This document shows positions 8,801 to 13,459 of a DNA stretch of 13,459 bases, in pieces. The notes under the pieces were generated by a model that saw only the letters and a program-made list of their open reading frames with translations, did not search any database and was not told the DNA's origin. Each line of letters begins with the position of its first letter. Within the stretch, counting starts at the first letter, position 1. Origin of the DNA: an uncultured Pseudobdellovibrionaceae bacterium (lineage in GTDB: Bacteria; Bdellovibrionota; Bdellovibrionia; Bdellovibrionales; Bdellovibrionaceae); assembly GCA_937900305.1 (NCBI GenBank), contig CALCCV010000507.1, positions 1 to 13,459 of the forward strand, read 5' to 3'. The position numbers and the translations under genes were made by a program.

Positions 8801-9000
8801 TTCCATTTGGCTTCGTGATCCCAACCAACTGGCGCTGGCCGGTCGAATCCAAGCACATCGACAAAGGTTATCCAAACTTTCCAGCCTACAGAAAATATTT
8901 GATCGAGTCGTTGGACAATCCCAATGCGCAGGCGCCGAAACAGGTCAAACAGTGGTACAGATATCCCAAAGCAGGCTCTAAAGACTTATACACTCCTTAA
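5842..9000 (+). CDS. Large surface lipoprotein: EF-hand-like repeats, Ig-like repeats, C-terminal LruC-type domain
   Basis: A 1052-residue probable lipoprotein. The ATG at 5842 follows GAGGT (5831-5835) by 6 bases. The signal peptide ends in a lipobox IQGC (C33), and T34 at +2 favours the outer membrane. Next come an Asn/Pro linker (about 49-75), three Asp-rich 29-residue repeats (78-161), a beta domain (about 168-250), six Ig-like repeats of about 90 residues (252-783; signatures PPxVT, GPHTFSVxAxDxAGN, TWxVD, most with a Cys pair), and a C-terminal domain (about 790-1052). The C-terminal domain has YEDLFPSAGDADYNDF at 799-814 and a late WRWPVESKHIDKGYPNF, as in LruC/DUF4842 proteins. This modular build suits an adhesin or surface stalk stiffened by calcium. 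The gene sits between gltG and the motor genes, with its own likely promoter and terminator. A link to gliding or prey contact is inference. Confidence 0.88.
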   Translation: MLLSGLLKKLFASQIKTGFFLTLIFMLPLIQGCTPVKFSSDSTQPIGVDPTGSGNPTDPNNPNDPNNPNPNNPPPVDADDDHATDTDTDGDPMTDEDPGTDSDTPTDDDDHNTDTDTDGDPMTDEDPGTDGDTPTDDDDHNTDTDTDGDPMTDEDPGTDGDGGEKTPTGSLKINDGQAYTTSENVILKLQYVDAQSMYITNQAQCSAGGEWLPVNASKAWVLAQTNSPAKVFVKYRNVAKESSCIEASILHDNLPPQVTVTQSPPAFTKSQTAIVAFTSTDSGSGVDKNLCKGGQAQSLIECQSPISLANLPEGPHSLQVSATDKAGNQSNPELVSWIVDLTPPTVTFQKTPPKTTSSTNADFEFKGHDNYSTDLVYTCHLDQVQKVPCTPILNFPVTSGPHTFTVTAQDQAGNTSTPATYTWTVDDAVPGVPSVTITEHPPALTNQVSSRFVFISVNPQQPISSYICQINASAFAPCSSPYLTSQVTEGVNKFQVIGKTAAGKSSSPATYQWTLDLTPPVVMITQKPLPQTPSPNAEIGFVVTDNSGGVTKSECRIDQEAFGPCVSPKSYTSLVPGPHTFSVKASDEAGNVSQPVSYTWNITTALPTVQILSGPAPFTNQSAASFVVEGHDGLGQPIQKFVCAVDSTTAFAPCTSQPSFSGLSEGPHVFNVKSIDAFGQMSAPAAHSWVIDVTPPLITFPSVPPSPMSRLNAAEVEFSVTDSGSGLVENSLMCGFDGVKVLCPALGEKSSTAPQTLGQHSFEYIAMDRAGNSAKKSITWITENTLQYPPLDKIASIAYEDLFPSAGDADYNDFVTNFKIVETVNSNNQVSRILIDVIPRAAGARFDSKLILSLDGKKDLPSNIKNQTAPLFKGAASVKLTRFDDLGRILEVRENHPIEKDLEIFSTTHGTFGRPKDSAINSDPDKPYYKPVRKIRVEIVLANPELNPVEGRTQVDLSKFRMILHVINTGYDIDIINVSKQIDKNGFPFGFVIPTNWRWPVESKHIDKGYPNFPAYRKYLIESLDNPNAQAPKQVKQWYRYPKAGSKDLYTP
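6073..6324 (+). repeat. Three tandem 87-bp Asp-rich, EF-hand-like repeats
   Basis: The period is 87 bp (29 residues), with copies starting at 6073, 6160 and 6247; the last is incomplete. Each carries DTDTDGDPMTDE (residues 85-96, 114-125, 143-154), which matches the D-x-D-x-D-G-x5-E spacing of a calcium-binding EF-hand loop, except that Pro replaces the usual hydrophobic residue at loop position 8. Copies 2 and 3 differ by only one base over their first 65 or so bases, which suggests recent duplication. The preceding Asn/Pro stretch (about 5986-6069) is also internally repetitive. Confidence 0.9.
6595..8190 (+). repeat. Six degenerate Ig-like repeats within the lipoprotein
   Basis: The repeats cover residues about 252-783, each about 90 long. 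They begin with a PPxVT-like strand and end with a TWxVD-like strand. Most hold two cysteines 10-13 residues apart (for example CRIDQEAFGPC and CQINASAFAPC), compatible with a disulfide inside each module. The copies are diverged at DNA level, so this is old protein-level repetition, unlike the Asp-rich repeats upstream. Confidence 0.8.
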
Positions 9001-9025
9001 AATGGCTCACAGTTAATGAACCATT
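9001..9025 (+). other. Stem-loop directly after the lipoprotein stop codon
   Basis: AATGGCTCA (9001-9009) pairs with TGAACCATT (9017-9025) over 9 positions with one C/A mismatch around a 7-base loop. No T run follows. It could protect the transcript 3' end or act together with the next hairpin. Confidence 0.4.
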
Positions 9026-9041
9026 GATAGAAGCTTTGACT

Positions 9042-9077
9042 TCGGGCGCTGTTTTTAAACCGCGCCCGATCTCTTTT
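9042..9077 (+). terminator. Intrinsic terminator after the lipoprotein gene
   Basis: A perfect 8-bp GC-rich stem TCGGGCGC (9042-9049) / GCGCCCGA (9062-9069) with a 12-base loop is followed by a T-rich stretch TCTCTTTTC. It lies 42 bases past the stop codon and separates the lipoprotein gene from the motor operon. Confidence 0.6.
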
Positions 9078-9138
9078 CAACCCATCGAGTTTATCAGGCC
9101 GTAAAACAGCGCAGTGGAGTCCCTGAATTGTCACCCTG

Positions 9139-9155
9139 TCTGAGTTTTAGTCAGA
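9139..9155 (+). promoter_or_regulatory. Upstream dyad 1 (candidate activator site)
   Basis: TCTGAGTTTTAGTCAGA is an inverted repeat of TCTGA/TCAGA with a 7-base spacer. Its right part GTTTTAGTCAG recurs with one change exactly 30 bp downstream in dyad 2. Its centre is near -84 relative to the start predicted from the sigma-54 element. Confidence 0.4.
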
Positions 9156-9167
9156 AGATCGCCAGCT

Positions 9168-9186
9168 GACTGCGTTTTAGCCAGTC
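9168..9186 (+). promoter_or_regulatory. Upstream dyad 2 (candidate activator site)
   Basis: GACTGCGTTTTAGCCAGTC is an inverted repeat of GACTG/CAGTC with a 9-base spacer, centred near -54. It shares GTTTTAGyCAG with dyad 1 at a 30-bp offset, about three helical turns, so both sites would lie on the same DNA face. Confidence 0.4.
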
Positions 9187-9204
9187 GTCGGGGTTTTTGA
9201 CAGA

Positions 9205-9220
9205 CGGCACCCACCTTGCA
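9205..9220 (+). promoter_or_regulatory. Sigma-54 (-24/-12) promoter candidate for the motor operon
   Basis: CGGCACCCACCTTGCA matches the RpoN consensus TGGCACG-N4-TTGCA except for C in place of the first T and C in place of the last G of the -24 block. The invariant GG (9206-9207) and GC (9218-9219) are exactly 10 bases apart. The predicted start is near 9231, giving a leader of about 60 bases to the ATG at 9291. Sigma-54 promoters need an enhancer-binding protein, and the two dyads just upstream would suit one. Confidence 0.55.
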
Positions 9221-9290
9221 GTCAAACCTACCAGTTGAGTCCCAATGACGAAACGAATCTCAAACGGTACGTAAAGGCGAGGTAATTAAA

Positions 9291-9995
9291 ATGGCTGACG
9301 GTGGTGTCTTTGTTACGATTTCGCACATGTTCAAAGAGGGTGGCTTTTGGATGTATCCAATTCTTGGAGTCCAAATTGTTTCGATGGCCATCATCGCTGA
9401 ACGCGTTTTTACACTTTTTATCAAACGCAAACTTGGGCAAGAGCGATCAGCCCGTGCTTTTGAAGGCGAAATTCGCCGAGGTCAACTCGAGTCGGTGATC
9501 GACAAAGCTAAATCAGGCTTATCTAACACCGCTCTCGGGTCCGCTATCCAGGTCGGCGCCCAAGCTGCGATTAGCTTCGGTGGCCGCGAAGAAATTCAAG
9601 CTAAGATGGATCACGTCATTACCAAAGAACAAAGTCGTCTTGAAGACCGCACTGAGTTTTTGGCGATGCTCGGAAACGTGGCCACGTTGATGGGCCTTTT
9701 GGGAACTATCGTCGGTATGATTCGATCGTTCGCTTCGATTGCCCAAGCTGACGAAATGGCAAAAGCAACTTTGCTATCGGCCGGTATCGCCGAAGCCATG
9801 AATGCCACCGCCTACGGTCTAGTGACCGCGATTCCGGCGCTGGTGATGTATTCAGTTTTGCAAAATCGCGCGTCGAAGCTGAGCCAGGATTTGATTCAAG
9901 GTGCAACCTACATTTTCAACTTATTGAGCTTTCACTGTGAGTCATTGCCGGTCCGCGCTTCGCGATCTAAAAAATCTAACTCCTTAGAGGTGTAA
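9291..9995 (+). CDS. aglR: TolQ/ExbB/MotA-like proton channel subunit (AglR type)
   Basis: A 234-residue inner-membrane protein with the TolQ/ExbB layout. There is one span near the N-terminus (about 18-40), a cytoplasmic loop (about 41-122), then two adjacent spans at about 125-147 and 166-190. TM2 carries ATLMGLLGTIVGM (131-143) and TM3 carries GIAEAMNATAYGLVTAIPA. Thr139 and Thr173 fall in the motifs that line the proton path in TolQ/ExbB. The start ATG at 9291 follows GAGGT (9279-9283) by 7 bases. It is directly followed by two ExbD-like genes, the order of aglR-aglQ-aglS in Myxococcus, where the channel powers gliding. Here it would energise the GltG-type complex encoded upstream. A plain Tol or Ton system is the alternative, but no tolA, tolB or tonB gene is nearby, and the AgmX/PglI protein supports the gliding type. 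Confidence 0.88.
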   Translation: MADGGVFVTISHMFKEGGFWMYPILGVQIVSMAIIAERVFTLFIKRKLGQERSARAFEGEIRRGQLESVIDKAKSGLSNTALGSAIQVGAQAAISFGGREEIQAKMDHVITKEQSRLEDRTEFLAMLGNVATLMGLLGTIVGMIRSFASIAQADEMAKATLLSAGIAEAMNATAYGLVTAIPALVMYSVLQNRASKLSQDLIQGATYIFNLLSFHCESLPVRASRSKKSNSLEV

Positions 9996-9996
9996 G

Positions 9997-10455
9997 ATGA
10001 TGACCGGTGGGAAACGCAAGGGTGACTTTGAGCTCAATCTGGTTCCGTTCATTGATATCTTGTCGACCTGCATCTGTTTTCTGCTCATGACCACCATGTG
10101 GGTGAATCTCAAGGGCCTGAACATGAAGCAAGCCGTGGGATCTGAAACCGATCCCAAGACGGCAGAGGCACCGCTGATCGAAGCCGAATTTAGTGACAAG
10201 GGCGATGTATTTTTTCGTTTGAAAAACGTCCCCAAGGTGTCAAAAACTTTGTTCAACTTTAGTGTTGGGCAAATTGCCGGAAAGCCAGATTGGCCCAAAG
10301 TTCGAGAGTACATTCTCGCGGCGAAGAGCGAAGCACCGACTTTAAAGGCCGCGATTATTTTACCAAAAGCGGGTTCAAAGTACGAAAACTTGATGGAGTT
10401 GATGGGACTTTTCAAGGAGCAAGAGCTCGTCCAAGTCGGTATCGCACCCATCTAG
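9997..10455 (+). CDS. TolR/ExbD-like proton channel partner, first copy (AglQ/AglS type)
   Basis: A 152-residue protein with a short cytoplasmic N-terminus, one membrane span (about 15-35) and a periplasmic domain. The span begins LNLVPFIDILSTCICFLLMT, and Asp20 is the conserved acidic residue that carries protons in TolR/ExbD/MotB proteins. The start is one base after the aglR stop, with AGAGG (9986-9990) 6 bases ahead. A second ATG at 10000 would remove one residue. The periplasmic part ends with a helix containing YENLMELMGLFKEQ and then VQVGIAPI, close to the typical ExbD end. It is probably a stator-like partner of the AglR-type subunit. By gene order it matches AglQ, but sequence alone does not separate AglQ from AglS. 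Confidence 0.85.
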   Translation: MMTGGKRKGDFELNLVPFIDILSTCICFLLMTTMWVNLKGLNMKQAVGSETDPKTAEAPLIEAEFSDKGDVFFRLKNVPKVSKTLFNFSVGQIAGKPDWPKVREYILAAKSEAPTLKAAIILPKAGSKYENLMELMGLFKEQELVQVGIAPI

Positions 10456-10468
10456 TGCCAGTGAATTG

Positions 10469-10489
10469 CCCGTGAATCTAAAGTTCGGG
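10469..10489 (+). other. Imperfect stem-loop between the two exbD-like genes
   Basis: CCCG-tg-AA (10469-10476) can pair with TTCGGG (10484-10489) around a 7-base loop, leaving a 2-base bulge. It lies in the 92-base gap between the ExbD-like genes and has no T tail. It may tune expression between the two genes. No other element is seen in the gap except AAGGGAG (10536-10542) before the next start. Confidence 0.2.
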
Positions 10490-10547
10490 ACCAACATTGC
10501 AAAGAATTTAAATTTGCCAAAATGGGATCGCAATCAAGGGAGAAGTC

Positions 10548-11048
10548 ATGTCGTCGTTTAAACATTCAGCCATTTCACAAACCGCATTCTCGACGCCAAT
10601 CGGTTCACATTCTCTCTTGCGCCCCGTGGGCACAAGGCCCCGCAGAAAAGGCACGCCTGGACTTCTCCTCACAAGTCTAGTGGATTCGTTTTCAATTTTG
10701 GTTATCTTCCTCATTATGAACTCGTCCAATGCCTACCAAATTAAACTCGATTCAAAAATTAAACTTCCCGCGGCTCTGGCCGGCCACACCCTAGAAAAAT
10801 CGCCGGTCATTAAAATTCGTGATGCCCGATTTTATCTCAACGACGAAGAGATCACTGCCGCCAACTTGGTCACCCGGCTGGGCGAGCTTTTTCCACCCGA
10901 GGCGAAAACTGACGATAGCACGGTGAAGCCGTCATTGATCGTTCTCGCTGACAAGAACCTCGAATTCTCCGTTTTGAATCCCCTGATCATCGCCGCCTCT
11001 ACAGCTGGAATCCACGAATTGAAGTTCGCGGTTGTCCACCGAAAATAA
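10548..11048 (+). CDS. TolR/ExbD-like proton channel partner, second copy (AglS/AglQ type)
   Basis: A 166-residue protein with a longer basic cytoplasmic N-terminus (about 37 residues, containing RPVGTRPRRKG), then one span at about 39-58 with LLLTSLVDSFSILVIFLIMN. Asp46 is the conserved acidic residue. A periplasmic domain of about 100 residues ends FAVVHRK. The start ATG at 10548 has AAGGGAG (10536-10542) upstream. It differs clearly from the first ExbD-like protein in both the N-terminal tail and the periplasmic part, so the pair is not a recent duplication. In Myxococcus both ExbD-like partners (AglQ and AglS) are needed for the gliding motor, and the same is likely here. No clear terminator follows within the 121-base gap before the kinase gene. 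Confidence 0.85.
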   Translation: MSSFKHSAISQTAFSTPIGSHSLLRPVGTRPRRKGTPGLLLTSLVDSFSILVIFLIMNSSNAYQIKLDSKIKLPAALAGHTLEKSPVIKIRDARFYLNDEEITAANLVTRLGELFPPEAKTDDSTVKPSLIVLADKNLEFSVLNPLIIAASTAGIHELKFAVVHRK

Positions 11049-11087
11049 TCTGCCCTCAATGTGAAAAGCTCCTCCGTTTCATTGTTT

Positions 11088-11118
11088 TTGCGTGCCTCCA
11101 CGTCCTCTTCTGTACTAT
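11088..11118 (+). promoter_or_regulatory. Weak promoter candidate for the kinase gene
   Basis: TTGCGT (11088-11093) and TACTAT (11113-11118) are separated by 19 bases, longer than ideal, and each matches consensus only partly. Transcription would begin near 11125, next to the hairpin at 11123-11146. Confidence 0.2.
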
Positions 11119-11122
11119 TCCT

Positions 11123-11146
11123 TAGAGGAGTGAAAAAGCTCCTCTA
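11123..11146 (+). other. Perfect 8-bp hairpin upstream of the kinase gene
   Basis: TAGAGGAG (11123-11130) pairs with CTCCTCTA (11139-11146) around an 8-base loop. No T run follows, so it is not a classical terminator. A second CTCCTC at 11069-11074, part of the direct repeat GTGAAAA(A)GCTCCTC (11061 and 11130), could compete for the same GAGGAG. Confidence 0.45.
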
Positions 11147-11169
11147 CAGAGCGAGCGAGAGGGATGTAA

Positions 11170-13459
11170 ATGGATCACCGCAAAGAACTGAAAACCACGA
11201 GTTTGAATGCCTTCGTATTGGTGTTCTCCGGAATACTGTCAATCAACAGTGTTATTCTCTACAACTCGTTTCAAGATGTAGCCCAACAAGAAAAGTATTT
11301 CAACCAAACCGCCGAAGTGAAATCTTTGCTAGATTTGGTCTTGATGGAAACCATCAATGGCGAGACGGGGCATCGCGGTTTTTTGTTGACCCACAAAACC
11401 GAATTTTTAGATCCCTACAAACAGGCCACTATTGAAGCCAATCGCCACCTTGCCACCTTACACACTCTTTTGACAGATCCTTCCGACCTAAAGTCCTTGG
11501 TCGATCTCGACACCGAAGTGAAAAAACGTTTTGCGATTTTCGACCGATCCATCGCTGCCGCCCTTGAACGCTCAGGCGATGCCTCTCAAAATGGGAACAT
11601 CGTGATCCCATCGAGTGTCATTTTGGCGATGGAGCAAGGCAAGCGCAGCATGGATGTCATCCGCTCGCAGACGGCCCAAATGCGAGGTCATCAAGATCAA
11701 CTCTCCGAAGATCGCCGAGAAGATGCGCAAGGGAGCCAGCGAATCTTCCTCCTCGCGTTGGCACTCACCACCCTACTCTCGTTGATCGTCGTTGCCTGGG
11801 CCTACAAGAAGCTTCGCCAAGTCCACTTAGACTCTCTTGCTAGAACAGCGCAAAAAACTCACGAGTCTTGGAAGAAATCCAAAACCGCCAGCCTCATGCA
11901 AGAGGCCCAGGACGAAAAAGGTTTGAGCACGGTTTCCCAATCCGTTTTGAATCAAATGGCGACTCTCGCAGAATCCCTCACCGGCAATCTTTATGTGATA
12001 GATGAGTTCGGCCACTTGAAATGTCTAGCTCGATTTGCACCAATGGACCCTACTCCCCGCGATCTGCGCGAGTCCGGCAATGACAGCAACTGGGACCAAC
12101 ATGTAGGTTTAGTGGGCGAGACATTGCGCCAATCCGAACCGAAGTTTTTTCAAAATCTTCCCAAATCTTACTTGCAAGTTAAATCATCCTTAGGCTCCGC
12201 CACCACAACCTCACTCACACTGATTCCGCTTTATTACCAAAACCGAGCCGTCGGCATTGTTGAACTAGGATCCTTTTCCGAAGTTTCACCGGCGGCCAAA
12301 GAGGTTCTGAGCGAATTGTCCGTCGCTGCCGCGCAAGTGGTACAGGCGGCCCGCTCCCGGGATCAGCTGCAAAATCTATTAGAAAAAACTCAACAGCAGG
12401 CGATTGAATTGCAGGCCCAGCAAGAAGAGCTGCGAACCAACAACGAAGAGCTTGAACAGCAGGCCCGCGCCCTCGAAAGCCAGCAAGAGTATATGAATCT
12501 GAAAAACCGCGAACTGGAACAGGCCCGACGGGACCTTGAAGGCAAAGCGCAGGCTCTAACTCAGACCAGTCACTACAAGTCGGAATTCTTAGCCAAAATG
12601 TCTCACGAATTGCGCACACCACTGAACAGTCTTCTGATTCTGGCGAGTCTGCTCACCGAAAACAAGAGTGGCAACCTGACAGACCAGCAGCGCGAGTTTG
12701 CCAGGTCCATTCACTCGGCAGGCTCAGACCTTCTCAATCTCATCAATGACATTTTGGATTTGTCGAAAATTGAAGCTCGTAAAATGGCTCTCCGCCCAGA
12801 AACTTTTTCGGTGCGTTCTTTGCTCGACGGCCTGGTCTCTTCATTTTCAGCGCAAGCCCAAGCAAAAAATTTAAGCTTGAACGTGGATCTCGCCGATGGA
12901 AATGGAAATGAAATTCTGCAAACAGACCGGATGCGCCTGGAACAGATTCTCAAAAACTTTCTCTCTAACGCCTTAAAATTCACCGAAACCGGTCACATCA
13001 CCCTTTCGGCGAAAACGCCGTCGGGCGCGAGCAAAGATCCAAAAATTGTGATCTCAGTTGAGGACACAGGCATTGGTGTGCCCGAAGATAAAAAAGATCT
13101 GATCTTCGAAGCCTTCGAGCAGGCCGACACCTCGGTCAGCCGAAAATTCGGTGGTACCGGCCTGGGGCTCACCATTTCTCGAGAGCTCGCGAGTCTGTTA
13201 GGTGGCCAAATCCATCTTGAATCTCACGAAGGCCAGGGCAGTCGGTTTTCTGTCACTCTTCCTATGTCTATCAAGATTGAAAGGGCAGAGTCCGATTTTG
13301 CAGAACCAACCTCCCCTTCGTCAAATCGCGCCACCGGGGACCGCGACGAGAGCAGCTGGTACAGTCGATCCAACTTGGGAGAGAACACCTCGGACTTAGA
13401 TGGCAACAGCCATGGCGGCTTATCGACAGATCGAAATTATTCTCCTAAACAGAAAGCTC
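11170..13459 (+). CDS. CHASE3-GAF sensor histidine kinase, 3' end cut by window
   Basis: 763 residues are visible and the frame is open at the edge. ATG 11170 follows GAGAGGG (11157-11163) by 6 bases. TM1 (about 12-31) and TM2 (about 192-211) flank a periplasmic CHASE3 domain with the signature ETINGETGHRGFLLT. A GAF domain (about 255-395) and a long Gln/Glu-rich coiled coil (about 398-470) follow. The HisKA domain has the H-box SHELRTPLNS with phospho-acceptor His479. The HATPase_c domain has N-box Asn596/Asn600, G1 DTGIGV (632-637), F-box FEAFEQ and G2 GGTGLGL (661-667). All catalytic motifs are intact. After the ATPase domain comes a polar Ser/Asn-rich linker. In kinases of this build such a linker often leads to receiver domains, so a hybrid kinase is likely but not shown. 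The ligand is unknown. Any link to the motor genes is positional only. Confidence 0.9.
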   Translation, partial: MDHRKELKTTSLNAFVLVFSGILSINSVILYNSFQDVAQQEKYFNQTAEVKSLLDLVLMETINGETGHRGFLLTHKTEFLDPYKQATIEANRHLATLHTLLTDPSDLKSLVDLDTEVKKRFAIFDRSIAAALERSGDASQNGNIVIPSSVILAMEQGKRSMDVIRSQTAQMRGHQDQLSEDRREDAQGSQRIFLLALALTTLLSLIVVAWAYKKLRQVHLDSLARTAQKTHESWKKSKTASLMQEAQDEKGLSTVSQSVLNQMATLAESLTGNLYVIDEFGHLKCLARFAPMDPTPRDLRESGNDSNWDQHVGLVGETLRQSEPKFFQNLPKSYLQVKSSLGSATTTSLTLIPLYYQNRAVGIVELGSFSEVSPAAKEVLSELSVAAAQVVQAARSRDQLQNLLEKTQQQAIELQAQQEELRTNNEELEQQARALESQQEYMNLKNRELEQARRDLEGKAQALTQTSHYKSEFLAKMSHELRTPLNSLLILASLLTENKSGNLTDQQREFARSIHSAGSDLLNLINDILDLSKIEARKMALRPETFSVRSLLDGLVSSFSAQAQAKNLSLNVDLADGNGNEILQTDRMRLEQILKNFLSNALKFTETGHITLSAKTPSGASKDPKIVISVEDTGIGVPEDKKDLIFEAFEQADTSVSRKFGGTGLGLTISRELASLLGGQIHLESHEGQGSRFSVTLPMSIKIERAESDFAEPTSPSSNRATGDRDESSWYSRSNLGENTSDLDGNSHGGLSTDRNYSPKQKA

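Noticed and set aside
9128..9156. TTGTCA at 9128-9133 as a -35 element
   Set aside because: The sequence 16-18 bases downstream (around TCAGAA) is a poor -10 and lies within dyad 1.
9139..9186. CRISPR-like repeat pair
   Set aside because: There are only two diverged units with a 30-bp offset, no spacer array and no cas genes. Regulatory dyads are the better reading.
9197..9225. Sigma-70 promoter starting with TTGACA at 9197-9202
   Set aside because: The -35 hexamer is perfect, but no acceptable -10 lies 15-19 bases downstream. The overlapping -24/-12 element fits better.

Overview
The window reads as chromosomal DNA of a Bdellovibrio-like or related deltaproteobacterial-type Gram-negative bacterium. 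Base composition looks balanced (not counted). The genes match the gliding-type envelope machinery (Glt/Agl) known from Myxococcus and its predatory relatives. All genes are on the + strand and packed tightly. The taxonomic call is inferred from gene content only.

Region 1 (1-5633) is one operon of overlapping genes. It holds the 3' end of an unidentified gene, a 1016-residue secreted helical-repeat (TPR-like) protein, a small secreted proline-rich protein, and a GltG/PglI-like inner-membrane protein. The last has a degenerate FHA-like cytoplasmic domain, one membrane span, a proline-rich periplasmic arm and an AgmX/PglI (TonB-like) C-terminal domain. Every junction overlaps, two of them by exactly 4 bases with non-ATG starts, which suggests translational coupling. 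A weak terminator candidate follows.

Region 2 (5842-9000) is a single gene with its own likely promoter and terminator. It encodes a 1052-residue lipoprotein with an Asn/Pro linker, three 29-residue Asp-rich repeats that each match an EF-hand loop, an N-terminal beta domain, six Ig-like repeats with paired cysteines, and a C-terminal LruC-type domain. It looks like a surface adhesin or envelope-spanning element set between the two halves of the motility machinery.

Region 3 (9001-11048) has a terminator, two 30-bp-spaced dyads and a good sigma-54 (-24/-12) promoter candidate. After these comes a three-gene proton-channel motor: one TolQ/ExbB/MotA-like subunit (AglR type) and two different TolR/ExbD-like subunits (AglQ/AglS type). 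By analogy with Myxococcus, the motor would use proton flow to drive the Glt complex of Region 1. Placing the lipoprotein at the outer end of that path is a hypothesis.

Region 4 (11170-13459, runs off the end) is a membrane-bound sensor histidine kinase with CHASE3, GAF, a long coiled coil, HisKA and HATPase_c domains. It is cut at the window edge inside a linker that may lead to receiver domains. A perfect 8-bp hairpin lies in its upstream region.
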